64,000 bases of DNA from Forficula auricularia (GCA_024734495.1 JALMQS010000085.1:23069077-23133076); one strand, 5' to 3'; positions 1 to 11,397 are shown, numbered from the stretch's first letter. Numbers and translations are program-made. Notes: generated by a model not told the origin, from the sequence alone.

Positions 1-457
1 ACATTCTTGATAAGTGAATTAATTGTTATGTACTATTATTGCTATTATTATCATTTGATTTGTCAATATAATTTTTTTGCTTTTAATAATCTTTAAAACA
101 TGTAATGCTCAATCCGACAGGGGGCGCTGATGCCGTCGGTATATTTGGGCTTTGAGCCCAGATAAACATGATTGACTCAGTTAACCTATAATCGGAGTGG
201 GTGCTCATACTTGAGAACGATCGCAGAATAAGTCGATCGAAACGTTGTATTAAAATTGTAATTATTTGTTTCAATAAATAATTATAAAGTAATCATGTGT
301 GATTTAAATAAAAATTTAAACTTTAAAACTTAAATAATTTTAAGTTCAATGTTACAATAAAATGTTTTAAATTGTTTAAAATGTTGTCCCAAATGATAAT
401 AAAAATAAATATTTAATTGCAACGAAATTTTCTCTGGAGAGAGACGGACTGGTAGAA

Positions 458-718
458 ATTTTAATTGAAAGTAATGGAAGGCAGCCCAGAGGTAGTGAGG
501 AAAGAAAAAATTAACACACATAAAATAAGGAAGAAGGAAACATTTTATTTGTTTCATTCATTGACCCTTTGAAACCCTGAAGAAGGAGGGAAAAATCCTC
601 CGAAACGTCGGTTTGAAAGGAAAGGAGGAAGGATTCCAATAAATTACACCTTATTTTTATGTGTGTTAATTTTTTCTTTCCTCACTACCTCTGGGCTGCC
701 TTCCATTACTTTCAATTA
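458..718. repeat. Fold-back P1 around a hammerhead-like motif
   Basis: Arms at about 462-530 and 648-717 are near-perfect inverted copies of about 68 bp. They enclose about 117 bp with the hammerhead-like motif at 571-615. This is the same plan as the other fold-backs in the window and is probably a PLE-derived terminal structure. No protein domain is visible inside. Confidence 0.75.
571..615 (+). ncRNA. Hammerhead-ribozyme-like motif H1
   Basis: Core CUGAAGA at 577-583. Stem II is GGAGG/CCUCC. GAAA lies at 602-605, then a minimal helix III with the cleavage triplet GUC at 607-609. Stem I pairs AAACC with GGUUU. All conserved core bases of a type I hammerhead with very short helix III are present. 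Such minimal forms are known from PLEs. Self-cleavage is inferred, not shown. Confidence 0.7.
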
Positions 719-1057
719 TAAATATTTAAATTAAATTTACCGTGAATCAGCATAATTTTATTTAAAAAATATTGGTGGGTTAATTGAGATGGGACGGGGC
801 TCGTATACTGCAGCATTATTTCTCCCAATCCCGCACGTCCGGAACGTCCCATACTCTTCACCCAATTTTTTTAGCGCGTCCTTTCGAAGAACAAAGCGCT
901 ATTGTGCCTAAGGTTTGCATTATCGATAATCGGTTAACCGGAATTACCGGTAATTATGACTAGCGAAATTACTGATAAATATCGACAGCATATGACGTAT
1001 ATTTCGGTAATTTTTAAAATTATTTCATGTATTATTTTATAATAGAAATGGAAAGTA

Positions 1058-1742
1058 ATAAAAATAATTTTTAAGAAAAAAATAAAAACCGACTTCAAAA
1101 AATTAAATGCACTAAAAGGTATAAAATAATTATTATCTTATTTAGTTACAACTAAACGACGAAATATTAACATGAAATTACTTTTTGAAGTCGGTACCAA
1201 ACAAACTATACCTATAAGCGAGCGTACCCGCCAAACGTACTAAGTAAGATCCTTCGAGTGCGATTCATAAAAGGTATATGTTTGGCACCGACTTCAAAAG
1301 TAATTTCATGTTAATATTTCGTCGTTTAGTTGTAACTAAATAAGACAATAATTATTTTATACCTTTTAGTGTATTTTATTTGTTGCATTGAATTTTTTGA
1401 AGTCGGTTTTTCTTTTTTCTTTTTAGTGATGTTATTAATAGTGATCATATCATCAGAACTTGACCAAATTAATATGACACCATCCCTAAGACACCCCCTT
1501 TCGGATAAAAAAAGAACCATCGAAATCGGTTCATAAACAAAGAGGTTAGGTCTAAACAAACCTAATAAAAAAGGTCTAATACCTATGAAAAAAAAAACGC
1601 AAAAAAAATGGGACCAATCGGAAGCTAGACTGGACTTTCAAAATCGGTTGACAGTTGGCTGAGATATGAGGTAACATAGGCACACAAAAAAAAAATTCAG
1701 TCGAATAGAGAACCTCCTCCTTTTTTGAAGTCGGTTAAAAAT
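1058..1742 (-). mobile_element. Foldback element A, copy A1
   Basis: First of seven copies of a roughly 730-bp element. It has a unique tail of about 340 bp and a fold-back half: two inverted arms of about 140 bp around a loop of about 90 bp. The 13-mer ACCGACTTCAAAA recurs in alternating orientation at both element ends and at the arm borders. No open reading frame fits a transposase, so it is non-autonomous. Here the fold-back half comes first and the tail follows. Confidence 0.8.
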
Positions 1743-2525
1743 AGTATCGATCTACTTTATTGGAAGATCAAGGTCTATTTGACATTGGCTTTGATTTTAT
1801 AATATCTCTTGATTTTATTATTATATTTATTTTCCTATTATTAATTTTTTTTGTCGGATCATGCTGTGCTCATGCTCGTGCTTTCCTTTTCTCTTTTTCA
1901 TCTAGTTAAATAAATACTTGGGTGTTCTTTTTGATTTGTTTGATTTTTTTTTTTCGGTCGAGATGTTGTGGTTAACGGTTAGGAAACTTGGGTGGAACCG
2001 AGAAAAAAACAAAACCCAAAGTGTATTAGAAATAATTAGATGTCGAGGGAGATCGGGGAGGTGGGAAATCGACAGAGAGAGAGAGGTGGGAATCACTCAA
2101 GGGAAACAGGCAAGCCGATGGGAACCCATCCTGGCTGGCTGTCTGTCAATGTAGCCAATATACGGAACTCTATGGTATCTATTGGTACATGCACCCATCA
2201 CTGATGATAGACACACACAAAAAATTATGCATTTTAATTTTTTCCTATAAATGTTATGTTATATAGGATAAAATTAAATATCATAATTTAAAATTACCAC
2301 GTCTACAAGACGGTGGCCTAGCGAGAGGGGGCCAAGGGAGGTCATTATGCCCCGGGCGCTTCTCACAAAGGGGCGTATTTTTAAGTGTGGAAAGAGAAAA
2401 ATTTAAAATGATGAACTTTTATGATATTATTGATTAATTTGCTTCTTCAAAAGCAAGGGAAAATTTATACATAGTAATTAGTTTTAATAATTTTCTTCCA
2501 GAACTTAAGTGACTTGATTTAAATT
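1743..2525. other. Unassigned AT-rich stretch
   Basis: I see no recognised family here. A short purine-rich patch lies near 2040-2110. Small open frames at 1902-2154 overlap on both strands and resemble nothing known. Confidence 0.5.
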
Positions 2526-2606
2526 TTTCATTAAATTGAAGGGTTGGTTTTGTCACAAATATAATAAAAACAATAATTTTAATAACTATTAGAATTATTT
2601 AATTGA

Positions 2607-2655
2607 TAACTATACAGTTTCGGTCACCACTGGTCGACCATCCTCAGTAGTTCTT
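2607..2655 (-). ncRNA. Hammerhead-like motif H19 (left arm of P2)
   Basis: Mirror copy of the motif at 3082-3131: core CUGAGGA, stem II GGUC/GACC, GAAA, triplet GUA, stem I AACUA/UAGUU. Confidence 0.65.
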
Positions 2656-3081
2656 AAAAATTGAAATGAAACATTTATTTACATTTTTTCTTTTTATAGA
2701 GAATTATATAACACAAAATTTTTTTACAATAATTTGAAATCATACATATTCATCTCGTTCAAGAACCGGAATTTGTCATTTCACATGAAACATTCATTCT
2801 TAAATCTTCTAATATAGATGCATCACACAATTCATTACAATCACACACATACATATATATATAGCAACAATTTATAAAAACGTTTATCACTGAACTAGAA
2901 ACTATTTTGAATTAATGATTATATTAAATACTATTTTCAATTTTATTTTTTTCTAATTATCTCATTGCATCGTCAATTATTATACAATTAAAAAACCCAT
3001 TATAAATAATCCATTCTAAAAACACATTACAAGTCAAATTCATTCTTTATTTTTAATTTTTATTAACGAAATATCAATTTT

Positions 3082-3131
3082 TAGAACTACTGAGGATGGT
3101 CGACCAGTGGTGACCGAAACTGTATAGTTAT
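3082..3131 (+). ncRNA. Hammerhead-like motif H18 (right arm of P2)
   Basis: Core CUGAGGA, stem II GGUC/GACC with a long loop, GAAA, then CUGUA with predicted cleavage after GUA. Stem I pairs AACUA with UAGUU perfectly. All invariant core positions are present. Confidence 0.65.
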
Positions 3132-3344
3132 CAATTAAATAATTCTAATAGTTATTAAAATTATTGTTTTATTATATTTGTGACAAAACCAACCCTTCAA
3201 TTTAATGAAATAATTAGTTTAATTAATGTATTATCATAATATTATTATTAAATGTATGTATCTCCTTAGAGATAATAAATATTTACCTTTTATTTTTTTA
3301 AAACTGTGTGTTTTTAAAATATTTCTTTATAAATATGTAAAATA

Positions 3345-5290
3345 TCATCATCATTGAGTATACAGTCCTAAGACTGGTTTGATGCAACAATCCGTCTCCA
3401 CTCGACTCTGTCCTCCGCCAGCTGTTTAACCTCTCTAAATGTCTGGCATCCCATATCCCCAATTATTTGGTTGAAATATTCTAATCTGGGTCTTCCCCTT
3501 CCCTTTTCTTTCCCACCTCCCCCTCCAAGATATCCCTAAGCAGTCCCCCATGTCTCAGTGTGTGCCCCATCATCTGACCTCTTCTCTTCTTCAGACTCTT
3601 CCACAAGGTTCTTCTTTCTCCGATTTTTCCAAGAACTTCTTCATTTGTGATTTTATCCATCCATTTGATATTCATCATTCTTCTGTAGCACCACATTTCG
3701 AAAGCCTCCAATCTCTTTCTCTCCGCTTTTCCAATTGTCCAGGTTTCACACCCGTACATGGCTATGCTCCATACATATGTCTTCAATAGCAACTTCCTGT
3801 TTGCTAAGCTGATTGAGGAGGAGCATAGTAGTTTTTGTTTTGAATTAAACCCCATTTTTGCTTGGGCAATTCTTGATTTAATTTCGTTTTTGCTCCTCCC
3901 ATCCCATGTTATTTTACTTCCTAGGTAGCGGAATTCCTTAACTCCTTCTAGGTTTTCTTGGTTAATTTTGATGCATTCCTGTCTCGTTTGTTCTTTTTTT
4001 GTACATACTAGGACCTTGGTTTTATTCTTGTTTATTTTCATTTTGATTTCTTCTATTAGGATTTGGTTAATTCCATTCAAGGCGTCCTCTAATTCTTTTT
4101 TATTGCTTCCTAGAAGGGCAATGTCATCGGCAAATCTTAACATAGCGATCTTTTGACCTTGGATTTCTATACCTGTATCAATTTTGTCTTTGAATTCTTT
4201 AATCGCTTCTTCTATGTATAAGTTGAAAATCATGGGTGACAGCACACATCCTTGTCTTACACCTTTTTTTATTTTGGCTTCTCTTTGTTCATCACCAATA
4301 TTTATAATTGCCGTCTGGTTTTGATATAGATTGTAGATTAGTCTTCTCTCTCTGAATTTTATTCCCGCCTGTTTTAATATTTTAAACATAATTTCCCAAT
4401 TGACGTTATCGAATGCTTTTTCTAGGTCTATGAATCCGATGTAGACAGATTCTTCCCTGATAAAAGCCCTTTCTATTATTAGTCTAAGAGAGAGAATTGC
4501 TTCTCGGGTGCCTCTGTTTCTTCTAAAGCCGAACTGGTCTTCCCCCAGATTTTCTTCAACTCTTTGTTCTATTCTTCTTTGGATTATTTTGGTTAGGATT
4601 TTGGAGGCATGTGAGGTTAGGCTAATGGTCCTGAAATTTTCACATTTATCCGCGCCTGTCTTTTTGGGAAGTGTGACTATTTTGTTTTTTTCGAAATCTT
4701 TTGGGATGATTCCCAATTTATAGATTTTGCTAATTAGTTCAAAAAGTTTGTCACGTGCCTTTTCTCCAGAGTTCTTTAGGATTTCAGCTTGTATATTGTC
4801 TATTCCGGGTGCTCTATTATTTTTTAGTTCCTTCAAAGCTGTCTCGAATTCTGACCTGAGTATGGGGTCTCCTAATTCGTTTTCGTCCACAGATTCTTCT
4901 TCTTCTATTGGGTTCATTGTTTTTTCTTCTCCATAGAGTTCTTCTAGGTGTTCCTTCCATCTATTTGCCTGTTCGTTTTCGTTTAGAATAATGTGGCCTA
5001 CTTTATCTCTTATGTTCTTGCTTTTTGGCTTGTCTTCTTGAAAATTTCTTTTTATTGCCCTATAGGCTACATCAACTTTTCCCAATACTAGATTTTCGTT
5101 GACTTCTTTACATTTTTCTTGGATCATTTTTTTCTTTTGCTTTTCTACATTCTCTTATAACTTTCCATCTTAATTTTTTATATGTTTCTTTCCCTTCTTC
5201 GTCTTTTCTGTTCTTAAATTTTCTTCGTTCGTCAATCAGTTGCCGTATTTCGTCTGTTACCCATGGCTTTTTAATTTCGTTTTTCTTTGA
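3345..5290 (-). pseudogene. RTE-like non-LTR retrotransposon, 5'-truncated, frameshifted
   Basis: The main frame (5127 down to 3481, 548 codons) encodes a reverse transcriptase. Visible motifs are the finger block TLPKKTGADKCENFRTISL, GFRRNRGTREAI, FIDLEKAFDNVNW (catalytic D), KGVRQGCVLSPMIFNLY, the catalytic RFADDIALL box near residue 330, the primer-grip block FRYLGSKITWDG, and the C-terminal YGCETWT...MWCYRRMM region typical of RTE/BovB-type LINEs. Coding similarity continues on both sides in other frames. Upstream (5128-5290) reads PWVTDEIRQLIDERRKFKNRK, with frameshifts near 5130 and 5180. Downstream, past a frameshift near 3500, it reads RPRLEYFNQIIGDMG to about 3370. The endonuclease is missing, so the copy is 5'-truncated. 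The 3' end is a short TGATGA-type microsatellite near 3345-3357 rather than poly(A), as expected for RTE elements. The clade assignment is from memory of motif patterns. Confidence 0.85.
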
Positions 5291-5394
5291 TTGTAAAATA
5301 AATAATAGGTATTTTTGGAACTAATTCTAGATGATCATATACATTTCAAAATCTAGTCTTGTTTTCTCAAATACATTTTTACTTTACCATAAAA

Positions 5395-6075
5395 GGGATA
5401 TGGTCATGTATTGTAATCGTGCATGAAAAAAGTGGTTTTTTCCTTCCTTTTTTCGAAATATCTCAAAAACGGCTGAAACTATTTCGATTAAAAAAATTGA
5501 GTGAAACCATGGCATTTCGCTATACAAAAAAGCTCTAATAAGTGAACATCGAAAAAATTATATTTTTGAGATAATAATTGTTTTTTCAAAATGTCTGTTA
5601 GTCTGTGCGTTACCAAATTTTGTGGACGAGCTAGCTCAAAAACTAGTGTGAATATCGAAACCAAATTTCACACATAGTTTGGTCCATTGAGATTAAGAGC
5701 TGATTAGATTTTGGTGCATATCGACCCAAAATTAAGGGGGGTGGAGGGGGGTTAAAAATTAAAAATCTAGGTTGTTTGAGCAAACTCAACCAAATTTTGT
5801 AAACATAATCAGTGGGTCCCCAGAAGTCTAAAAATGCAAAAACTAACCGCCCAAAATGGGGGGGGGGGAGGTTCAAAAAATGAAAATCTTGGCCATTTAC
5901 CAAACTCAACCAAATTTCGTATACATAATCAGTGTGCCCCTAGGAGTCTAAAAATGCAAAAAGTAACCCCCCTTCCCTTCCTGATTATAAATAATTTTAT
6001 TAAATATTAATGTAAGTGAGGGGCCAGGTTGTATGGTAAAGTCAAGTGGATGGCCACATTAGAACACGTCAGGTT
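5395..6075 (-). repeat. Interspersed repeat D, copy D1
   Basis: Repeat D begins, in its own orientation, with a hAT-transposase-like C-terminal coding remnant. It continues with about 125-bp tandem units rich in runs of C, and ends in a block finishing with ACCCTGTATGGTAAAGTA. An internal inverted match (ACTTTACCATACA) lies near its start. D1 is reversed and holds about two tandem units. Confidence 0.75.
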
Positions 6076-6387
6076 ATTTTTTTGTTTAATCCTGGAAAAT
6101 CCTGCTTCCCACAAGTAAGAGGTGGAGAATTGTAATATACATCTTATAGCTCTGTCAGAAATGTTCGGAAAATAATTTTTTATTTTTATCCAAAATTGAC
6201 CAATATTATTATTATTCTTAAACTGAATTTCCATTGATTGATTGCTTCGGATTTCGGCCAACTCTTCTTCTTCTTGTAGTTTTAATTGCAAAGATGGACA
6301 ATTTTTTGTCGAAAATGGATCTCTTATCCAGAAATAAATTTTTGTATCAAGTGACGGAGAATAATGTTGAATTTTTGATTTTAGCAT
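6007..6387 (-). pseudogene. hAT transposase C-terminal fragment
   Basis: An open frame of 126 codons. Its central part, FWIKIKNYFPNISDRAIRC and then ILQFSTSYLWEAGFSRI, matches the hAT C-terminal dimerisation domain in the usual order (W...YP.LS..A...L..P.S....E..FS). The last residues (LTCSNVAIHLTLPYNLAPHLH) are encoded by the start of repeat D. That suggests D is the 3' end of a hAT element of the ZBED/FAM200-like type. The DDE core, the zinc finger and a normal start are absent, so this is only the last sixth of a transposase. The family assignment is by motif reading. Confidence 0.7.
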
Positions 6388-6389
6388 CT

Positions 6390-7150
6390 CTTATGTTTCA
6401 CTTATTAAATTAATTATTTCCTTATGATTTGCTTTTGCAGTCAATAAATTAGGATTTATTAGGAGACAACGATGAGAGAATTTTTCCGCCACATACCTGA
6501 AGCTTAATCGCGACACATAGTTTGAGAAGTATAGAGAAATAAATACGTTAATAAACTTTTGGCTACATTTGAAATGAGAATAAATAGAAAGCTATGCATA
6601 TAGAAATAAATATTCATTGACATTTTCAAAGATTATTTATTAATTAATTGATCATTGATGATTAATTATATATTTATAAAAAATAATAATTATAAAAAAA
6701 CGAAACCTTCCAGAGAGCGGTAACCGATTAGGGGTTGGTCTTTGAACTGATTAAGATTGCTTAACTCTATTGATTGATCTAGAAGTGGCCTAATGCAATT
6801 AGCCAAGGAAGGGACGCCCTCTGCGCCTGAAAATTAGCCTATATGAATGTCATATTCGCCTGGGCCTTTCGATATTAATTAATTAAACGAAAATAGCATT
6901 TAAAAATGCATGCATCTGCTTATAAGGCAAAAAAATTTATTTTTTTATCAAAAAATCATCTAAAATAATACAAAAGAGTGTTAGAACGTTTCGTATAGTC
7001 CAAATAAATCTTTATTAAAGACATTTCGGTGTTTAATTGATATGTCCATTAGATGACATCAGTCAACGAATATTTTCAAAAATGTTTTTCTCCATTATTC
7101 TAGAATTAATTCAAATAATATTTTATTCAATATTTGCTAAAAATTCTATA
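6390..7150. other. Unassigned AT-rich stretch with a degenerate hammerhead-like site
   Basis: At about 7018-7074 the minus strand reads CUGAUGU (the last core A is changed) and later GAAAUGUC. This looks like a decayed hammerhead terminus of the same class. A patch of about 150 bp near 6700-6860 is less AT-rich. No coding region is recognised. Confidence 0.4.
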
Positions 7151-7366
7151 GATTTAAATTCTAAATAGATACTTTTCTATAATTCTTGAATAAATTTTTA
7201 TGAAGGGATGAAAAGTTGCATCAAATGTGCAGTTTGCATCCTTCGCATCAATGGTGTATATATAGAAGTTCCAAATTTTTATAGTTAAGACGCGATATGC
7301 GTGGGGAGAGAGTTCCCCAGATAGAAAACAGCCCGTTTTGCTCCACTCAGATTGAACGGACGTGGT

Positions 7367-7405
7367 TATATGTTTACGGGCTGCGAAGCAGCCCGTAAAC
7401 ATATA
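7367..7405. repeat. Perfect 18-bp hairpin with 3-nt loop
   Basis: TATATGTTTACGGGCTGC, loop GAA, then the exact reverse complement. The surrounding frames have no recognisable product. Confidence 0.85.
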
Positions 7406-7554
7406 AAATACTCATATAAAATACAAAGACTCTTAATGAAATTGAAGATTATACAGTCTTTATTTTTTTCTTATTTTGAGATTCTTAAAGATTCTTGTGT
7501 ATTTTTAATTTTAATGTTATCCAAGTTTATTTTATAAATAAAGTCAGGAATCTT

Positions 7555-7765
7555 ACCTAATCTTCCTATATTTCCTGGTTTTGTTAATAGATGGCATATG
7601 CTGTCCATATAATAAAAAAAGGGGTTGTATTTCTTTAAAATTTTCCCTCTATATTTTCTGTTTTTGTTAATAGATGGCGTATGCTGTCCAGTCCACCCTC
7701 AAAAAATTACATTTTTTTTCTTTTTCTTTCCATATTTCCTGGTTTTGTTAGTAGATGATGTATTT
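7555..7765 (+). repeat. Degenerate tandem repeat, about 100-bp unit
   Basis: Three imperfect units share TTTCCTGGTTTTGTTAATAG followed by ATGGCRTATGCTGTCC and a T-rich spacer. Function unknown. Confidence 0.6.
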
Positions 7766-8179
7766 AGAAAAATATACATTTATTTTAAGTAATTCTTTTT
7801 AGACTTTTATTGAAAAGTAAAACAAAAACATATATTATTGTCGATAAAATGCCACTCTGTCTGAAGTTACTTTAAAAAAGTAATATAAAGGAACTTATAA
7901 ACAAATAACAATTTTTATTAAATTAGACAATGGTACAGGTTGTTTTGGTGATGAAATTATCATGAATAAAAATAAAAAATATAAATAATTACAAAAAATC
8001 ATTTTTTCTCTAAATTTTGTTGATAAATTTTCAAAAAACAGAATCCATATCTGAATTTTTGTTAATTTGTTGTTTCAAGTTTGTTAAATCTCTATTGCCA
8101 AAGGGGAAATTCTCCCCAAAACATTTAGATTTCTAATAGACGTTATAAGATTATTTATTTATAAGTAATTTAACTGAAG
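7766..8179. other. Unassigned AT-rich stretch
   Basis: About 75% AT with no recognised family. A short hairpin-like GGGGAAATTCTCCCC sits near 8100. Confidence 0.4.
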
Positions 8180-8535
8180 GTTTTCTACATTTGATTCAAT
8201 CGCGAATCTAATGTAGGGAATTTTTGTCAAATATTGAGTGAAAATAATATTTGAACTTATATATTTCTAACTTGAAATAATGATATTAAATAAATTTTCA
8301 TTTTCTTCATTAATATATCAAAGAATAATTGATCGAGACTTAATACTCCGCAGACTCCAATAGCGTAATCCGCAGTAGTCTCGTGAGATAAAAATATCTT
8401 TTTTCAAATCAGCGCGGTCAAAATAATTCTCGTTTTCAAGTTAGAAATATATAAGTTCAAATATTATTTTCACTCGCAATATTTGACAAAATTTCCTACA
8501 TTAGATTCGCAATTGAATCAAATGTAGAAAACTTT
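8180..8535. repeat. Inverted repeat P3 with family E in its centre
   Basis: Arms at 8180-8277 and 8434-8535 are about 97-bp inverted copies. The centre contains a family E segment. I see no hammerhead motif, so this may be an ordinary fold-back MITE. Confidence 0.7.
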
Positions 8536-8850
8536 GGGTTAATTAATGGCAGGCATCTAACATACATGCTAATAGATCTAGCGCTCTGGACTGTGAGATC
8601 GAATATATAACATCTGAGATTTCAAATTCACTTGGTGATCCATCCGAATGTCTAGCGGGCTATACGCAAAATGACGTTGGATTGTAGCTAAGTGGATCAC
8701 ATCTTTTTCTCTCTTGGTCCAGACTTAATACTCCGCAGACTCCAATAGCGTAATCCGCACTAGTCTCTAGAGATAAAAATATTTTTTTCAAATCAGCGCG
8801 GTCAAAATAATTCTCGTTGACGTATCAATTATTCTTTGATATATTAATGA
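8325..8850 (+). repeat. Family E repeats (partial copy at 8325-8435, larger copy at 8565-8850)
   Basis: The core ACTCCGCAGACTCCAATAGC is followed by a block ending CGCGGTCAAAATAATTCTCG. The larger copy has a body of about 150 bp that is found inverted at 37.7-38.0 kb. In that third copy the core occurs at both ends in inverted orientation, so E behaves like a terminal-inverted-repeat element. Unclassified. Confidence 0.65.
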
Positions 8851-8875
8851 GGAAAAATTTATATATAGGTATAAA

Positions 8876-8945
8876 GTATACCTATGTTTATTTGCAGAGG
8901 ACAACCTCAATGATTTCTCCTTAATTTGTATACATATAAATTTGA
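8876..8945 (+). repeat. Family M short repeat
   Basis: Contains TTTATTTGCAGAGGACAACC. This short repeat recurs near 11.40, 16.03, 23.66, 35.75, 47.17, 57.55 and 60.73 kb in both orientations, usually starting with ATATGTTTATTTGCATCAAG. Unclassified. Confidence 0.6.
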
Positions 8946-9106
8946 TAAAAGCAGGAAAAGAACAGCAATGTCTATTGTTTCGCAGGCGATTAACTGATGA
9001 TTTCCACAACGAAACGTTTTAGTTTTGCATTGATGTTTCCTTCTACTCTTTTGTCAAGCTAATCGCCGATCGATTCGATTTATGTAGATCAATACAATAG
9101 GCACAG

Positions 9107-9530
9107 TTGATTCAAGTCATCGTTATTTGTTCAAGTGCAAAAAGCGAGACATGTCAGAAGGGAGAGGGCCGGGAGGGGGGGGGGGCTCTTAATCGTGGAT
9201 GGATCGGAGAGATCGATGCCTACGTGGGCGTGAAGAAGAAGAAAAAGGTGCTTGGCCACGGAGGTTCCCACCAACGGAGATCGGGACCCAAAATCAAACA
9301 CGGATCCATTTGAGAGGCACTTGCCTGCCTGCCATTCGTTACGGGCAAAAAGAGACAGGCCGGCTATTTGCCCAAGGATGATGACCAAGACCAACGCGAG
9401 TGCCACGAATCCCATCCAGCCAGCAGCACCTCAGTTCCGCATTTTACTCAACAAACAACACACACACACAAACACACACTTTTTCAATCCTGACACTCTG
9501 CTCTCCTTAACAAATCCAACTCTGCCATAA
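9107..9530. other. Mixed-composition, apparently single-copy stretch
   Basis: A GC-richer island with no repeat match elsewhere in the window. A 94-codon minus-strand frame (9415-9131) starts with a hydrophobic segment (MGFVALALVLVIILGQIAGL) and could be an exon. I recognise no domain, and overlapping frames on the other strand are equally long, so coding status is open. Confidence 0.3.
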
Positions 9531-9695
9531 GCTAGACAGTTATCAAATTTGAAAATTTAGAGGGTCGGGTCTGGGTATGGGCACACTCGGCATTTTGGGA
9601 GGGCGGCATAAATAGTTGTATTTTAAACGCTGCAGGTAATTAATATAAGAAGTTAAGAGCGACCCTTCACTGTGCTAAATGGAAGCACCTGGGGG

Positions 9696-9899
9696 CAGGC
9701 GCGGATCCAGACCTCTGATTTGGGGGGGGTCACCGGTATATAAGATATACTTTTGATCTCGGAAGTGTGTCGCGATCGAATTGTCCAAGCGGGAATAGAA
9801 CTTTATTTTATTCAATTTTAAAATTTAATGTTATAAAAAAAAATTAAATAAACAAAAAAAATGTTGATCGCCCCCCCCCCCCCCCTGGATCCGCGCATG
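9696..9899. mobile_element. hAT-type MITE, older copy
   Basis: Termini CAGGCGCGGATCCAG and CTGGATCCGCGCATG form imperfect inverted repeats. The interior (GTGTGTCGCGATCGAATTGT and a poly-C run) matches the MITE at 48129-48406. No clear 8-bp target duplication remains. Confidence 0.7.
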
Positions 9900-10269
9900 C
9901 ATTCCATTCTGAGAGCTTCAAAAGGATCCCCGAAATGTCTAATAATTGTATTGAATATTGGAGGGCTTAACCATGTCTTTGTGGACAAACATTGACGCTT
10001 TCAAGAGCAAAAATGGGGAAATTTTTTAATATTTAATTCAAATAAAGTGTTTTTATAATTATTACTAGCTCCAAGGCCCGCCTACAGGGGCTTCTTGCTA
10101 GCAAGAGGGCTACGCCCCCTGGCCCCCCCCCCGAACCCCACACAACACCCCACCATCGCACCATGCAGCTGAGCCCTACATCACCACCCGACCCCCCCTG
10201 GACCCCCACCCCGTAGTACCACCCCCCGCTATGCCCTCTGGACCCCCACTCCACCAACCCCGCACCCGG
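9900..10269. other. C-rich low-complexity stretch
   Basis: The 10070-10260 part is strongly strand-biased (CCCCC-rich). It resembles the G-rich internal segment of family J (near 23.25 and 48.05 kb) on the opposite strand. No gene seen. Confidence 0.4.
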
Positions 10270-10372
10270 TTTTGCGTTTCTAGGCTTCTAGTGGCCCACA
10301 GATTATGTGTACAAAATTTGGTTGAGTTTGTTCCAAAAGCAAGAATTTACATTTTTTGACCCTCCCACCCAA
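10270..10372 (+). repeat. Repeat D, single tandem unit (D2)
   Basis: One diverged unit containing ACAAAATTTGGTTGAGTTTG. It directly abuts the transposase remnant at 10360-10765. Confidence 0.6.
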
Positions 10373-10765
10373 AATCCTTTTGAGATAATCTTCGATGACT
10401 TTTTCTAAAATTCCAGCCGGAATTTCGGCTAATACTTGTCGGATATCTGTTTTGAGGTGCTCCAATGTTTCGGGTTTGTTAGCTTAGACACGACTTTTAA
10501 ACGAATAAACCCTTACAAAAAATCCATTGGTCTTAAATCACAACGTCTTGGTGGCCACAGTTGATGTCACCAAAACGTGGAAACAATGCCATCTAGGAAC
10601 TTTTTATGCAAAACATTCAACGTTGCACCCGATGTGTGGCAAGTTGCGCCGTCTTGTTGGAACCACCTGTCTTCCACATCAATGTTTTTGATTAAGGCCA
10701 AAAATAATCGGTTGTCATTCGCTTCTAGCGCTCACCAATGGCTGTTACAGACTGACATTCATCCT
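10360..10765 (-). pseudogene. Mariner-superfamily transposase C-terminal half
   Basis: Read on the minus strand with stops and frameshifts removed only mentally, the order of motifs is: a beta-strand block QSVTAIGER; RWFQQDGATCHTSGATLNVL, containing the second catalytic Asp; a WPPR.CDL.PMDFF block with the third acidic position; then EHLKTDIRQVLAEIPAGILE and KVIEDYLKRI. This is the usual series for IS630/Tc1/mariner transposases of the WPPRSxDLxPxDFFLWG type. The N-terminal DNA-binding part and the first catalytic Asp are not present. There are at least three disruptions: a stop before WPPR, and one-base shifts around 10490 and 10540. Terminal inverted repeats were not found, so the element is a fossil. 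Confidence 0.8.
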
Positions 10766-10834
10766 AGGACTTTGGCCACATTTTCACTTAATAGTAGCAG
10801 TATTCTCTTTTAAACAAGCCTTACTCTATCTCCA

Positions 10835-11187
10835 AGACTTTTTTTAATGATATTGATGAGAGAAGGAGATACACCAGAAGGTGGATCCCCTAAAGGCCTG
10901 TATGGGCTGGCCCCACAATCGTGAAAAGAACAGAGCAGAAGGAAAAGAAGCCGGGATCACGAGCCAATCTCAGAAACTTAGATACAATTCAATATCCAAT
11001 TTACTAAGGTTTTAGGGGCTTCGAGCAGTGGTAAATTCTCCGCGCGATAAATTCGGTTAAATTTATCTCCCACTTAATTTTTATTACCAGACCCTATACT
11101 TACAGAAAAAATGTCTGGGCATAGCCGGGAATCGAACCCGAGACCTCCGGGTTGCCAGTCAGTTACTCTGACCATTACACCACGGAG
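10835..11187 (-). mobile_element. tRNA-headed SINE
   Basis: On the minus strand the element opens with a tRNA-like head at about 11185-11110. Box A-like TGGTGTAATGGTCAGAG is followed by box B-like GGTTCGATTCC. A unique body of about 270 bp follows and ends TCATCAATATCATTAAAAAA. The last 20 bases resemble the 3' end of the LINE fragment at 34480-34803 (TATCAATATCATTATAAAAA), the expected sign of a LINE partner sharing its tail. The tRNA species cannot be fixed. Confidence 0.75.
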
Positions 11188-11397
11188 GCGGACTTCCAGT
11201 CTCTTCAAATTTACTCCCTTATTTTCATACAGAATTGTTATTTCTGCAGAGCAATTGAATAATTTTAAAGCGTTGAGCAGTGGTTAAGCGATCCATTTCG
11301 TAAATGTGTTCTTGAAAACTAACAATTGACACTTTGAACATTATTGACATCTGTCTGATTTACAGGGCTACAAAGATAAAAAGCTCGAATTGGATCA

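Larger units (their letters stand above)
2526..3210. repeat. Fold-back P2 with two hammerhead-like motifs
   Basis: Inverted arms at about 2526-2665 and 3072-3210 are near-identical over about 135 bp, with a loop of about 405 bp. Each arm carries the same hammerhead-like motif on opposite strands. The loop is AT-rich and without a recognisable frame. Confidence 0.8.

Noticed and set aside
185..250. Possible hammerhead (CUUGAGA ... CGAUCG stem ... GAAACGUUG)
   Set aside because: The CUGANGA core is not satisfied (extra U, shifted GA) and stem I does not pair convincingly; at best a decayed relative.
4508..4936. Plus-strand frames opposite the RTE-like gene
   Set aside because: Shadow frames on the antisense strand of the reverse transcriptase.
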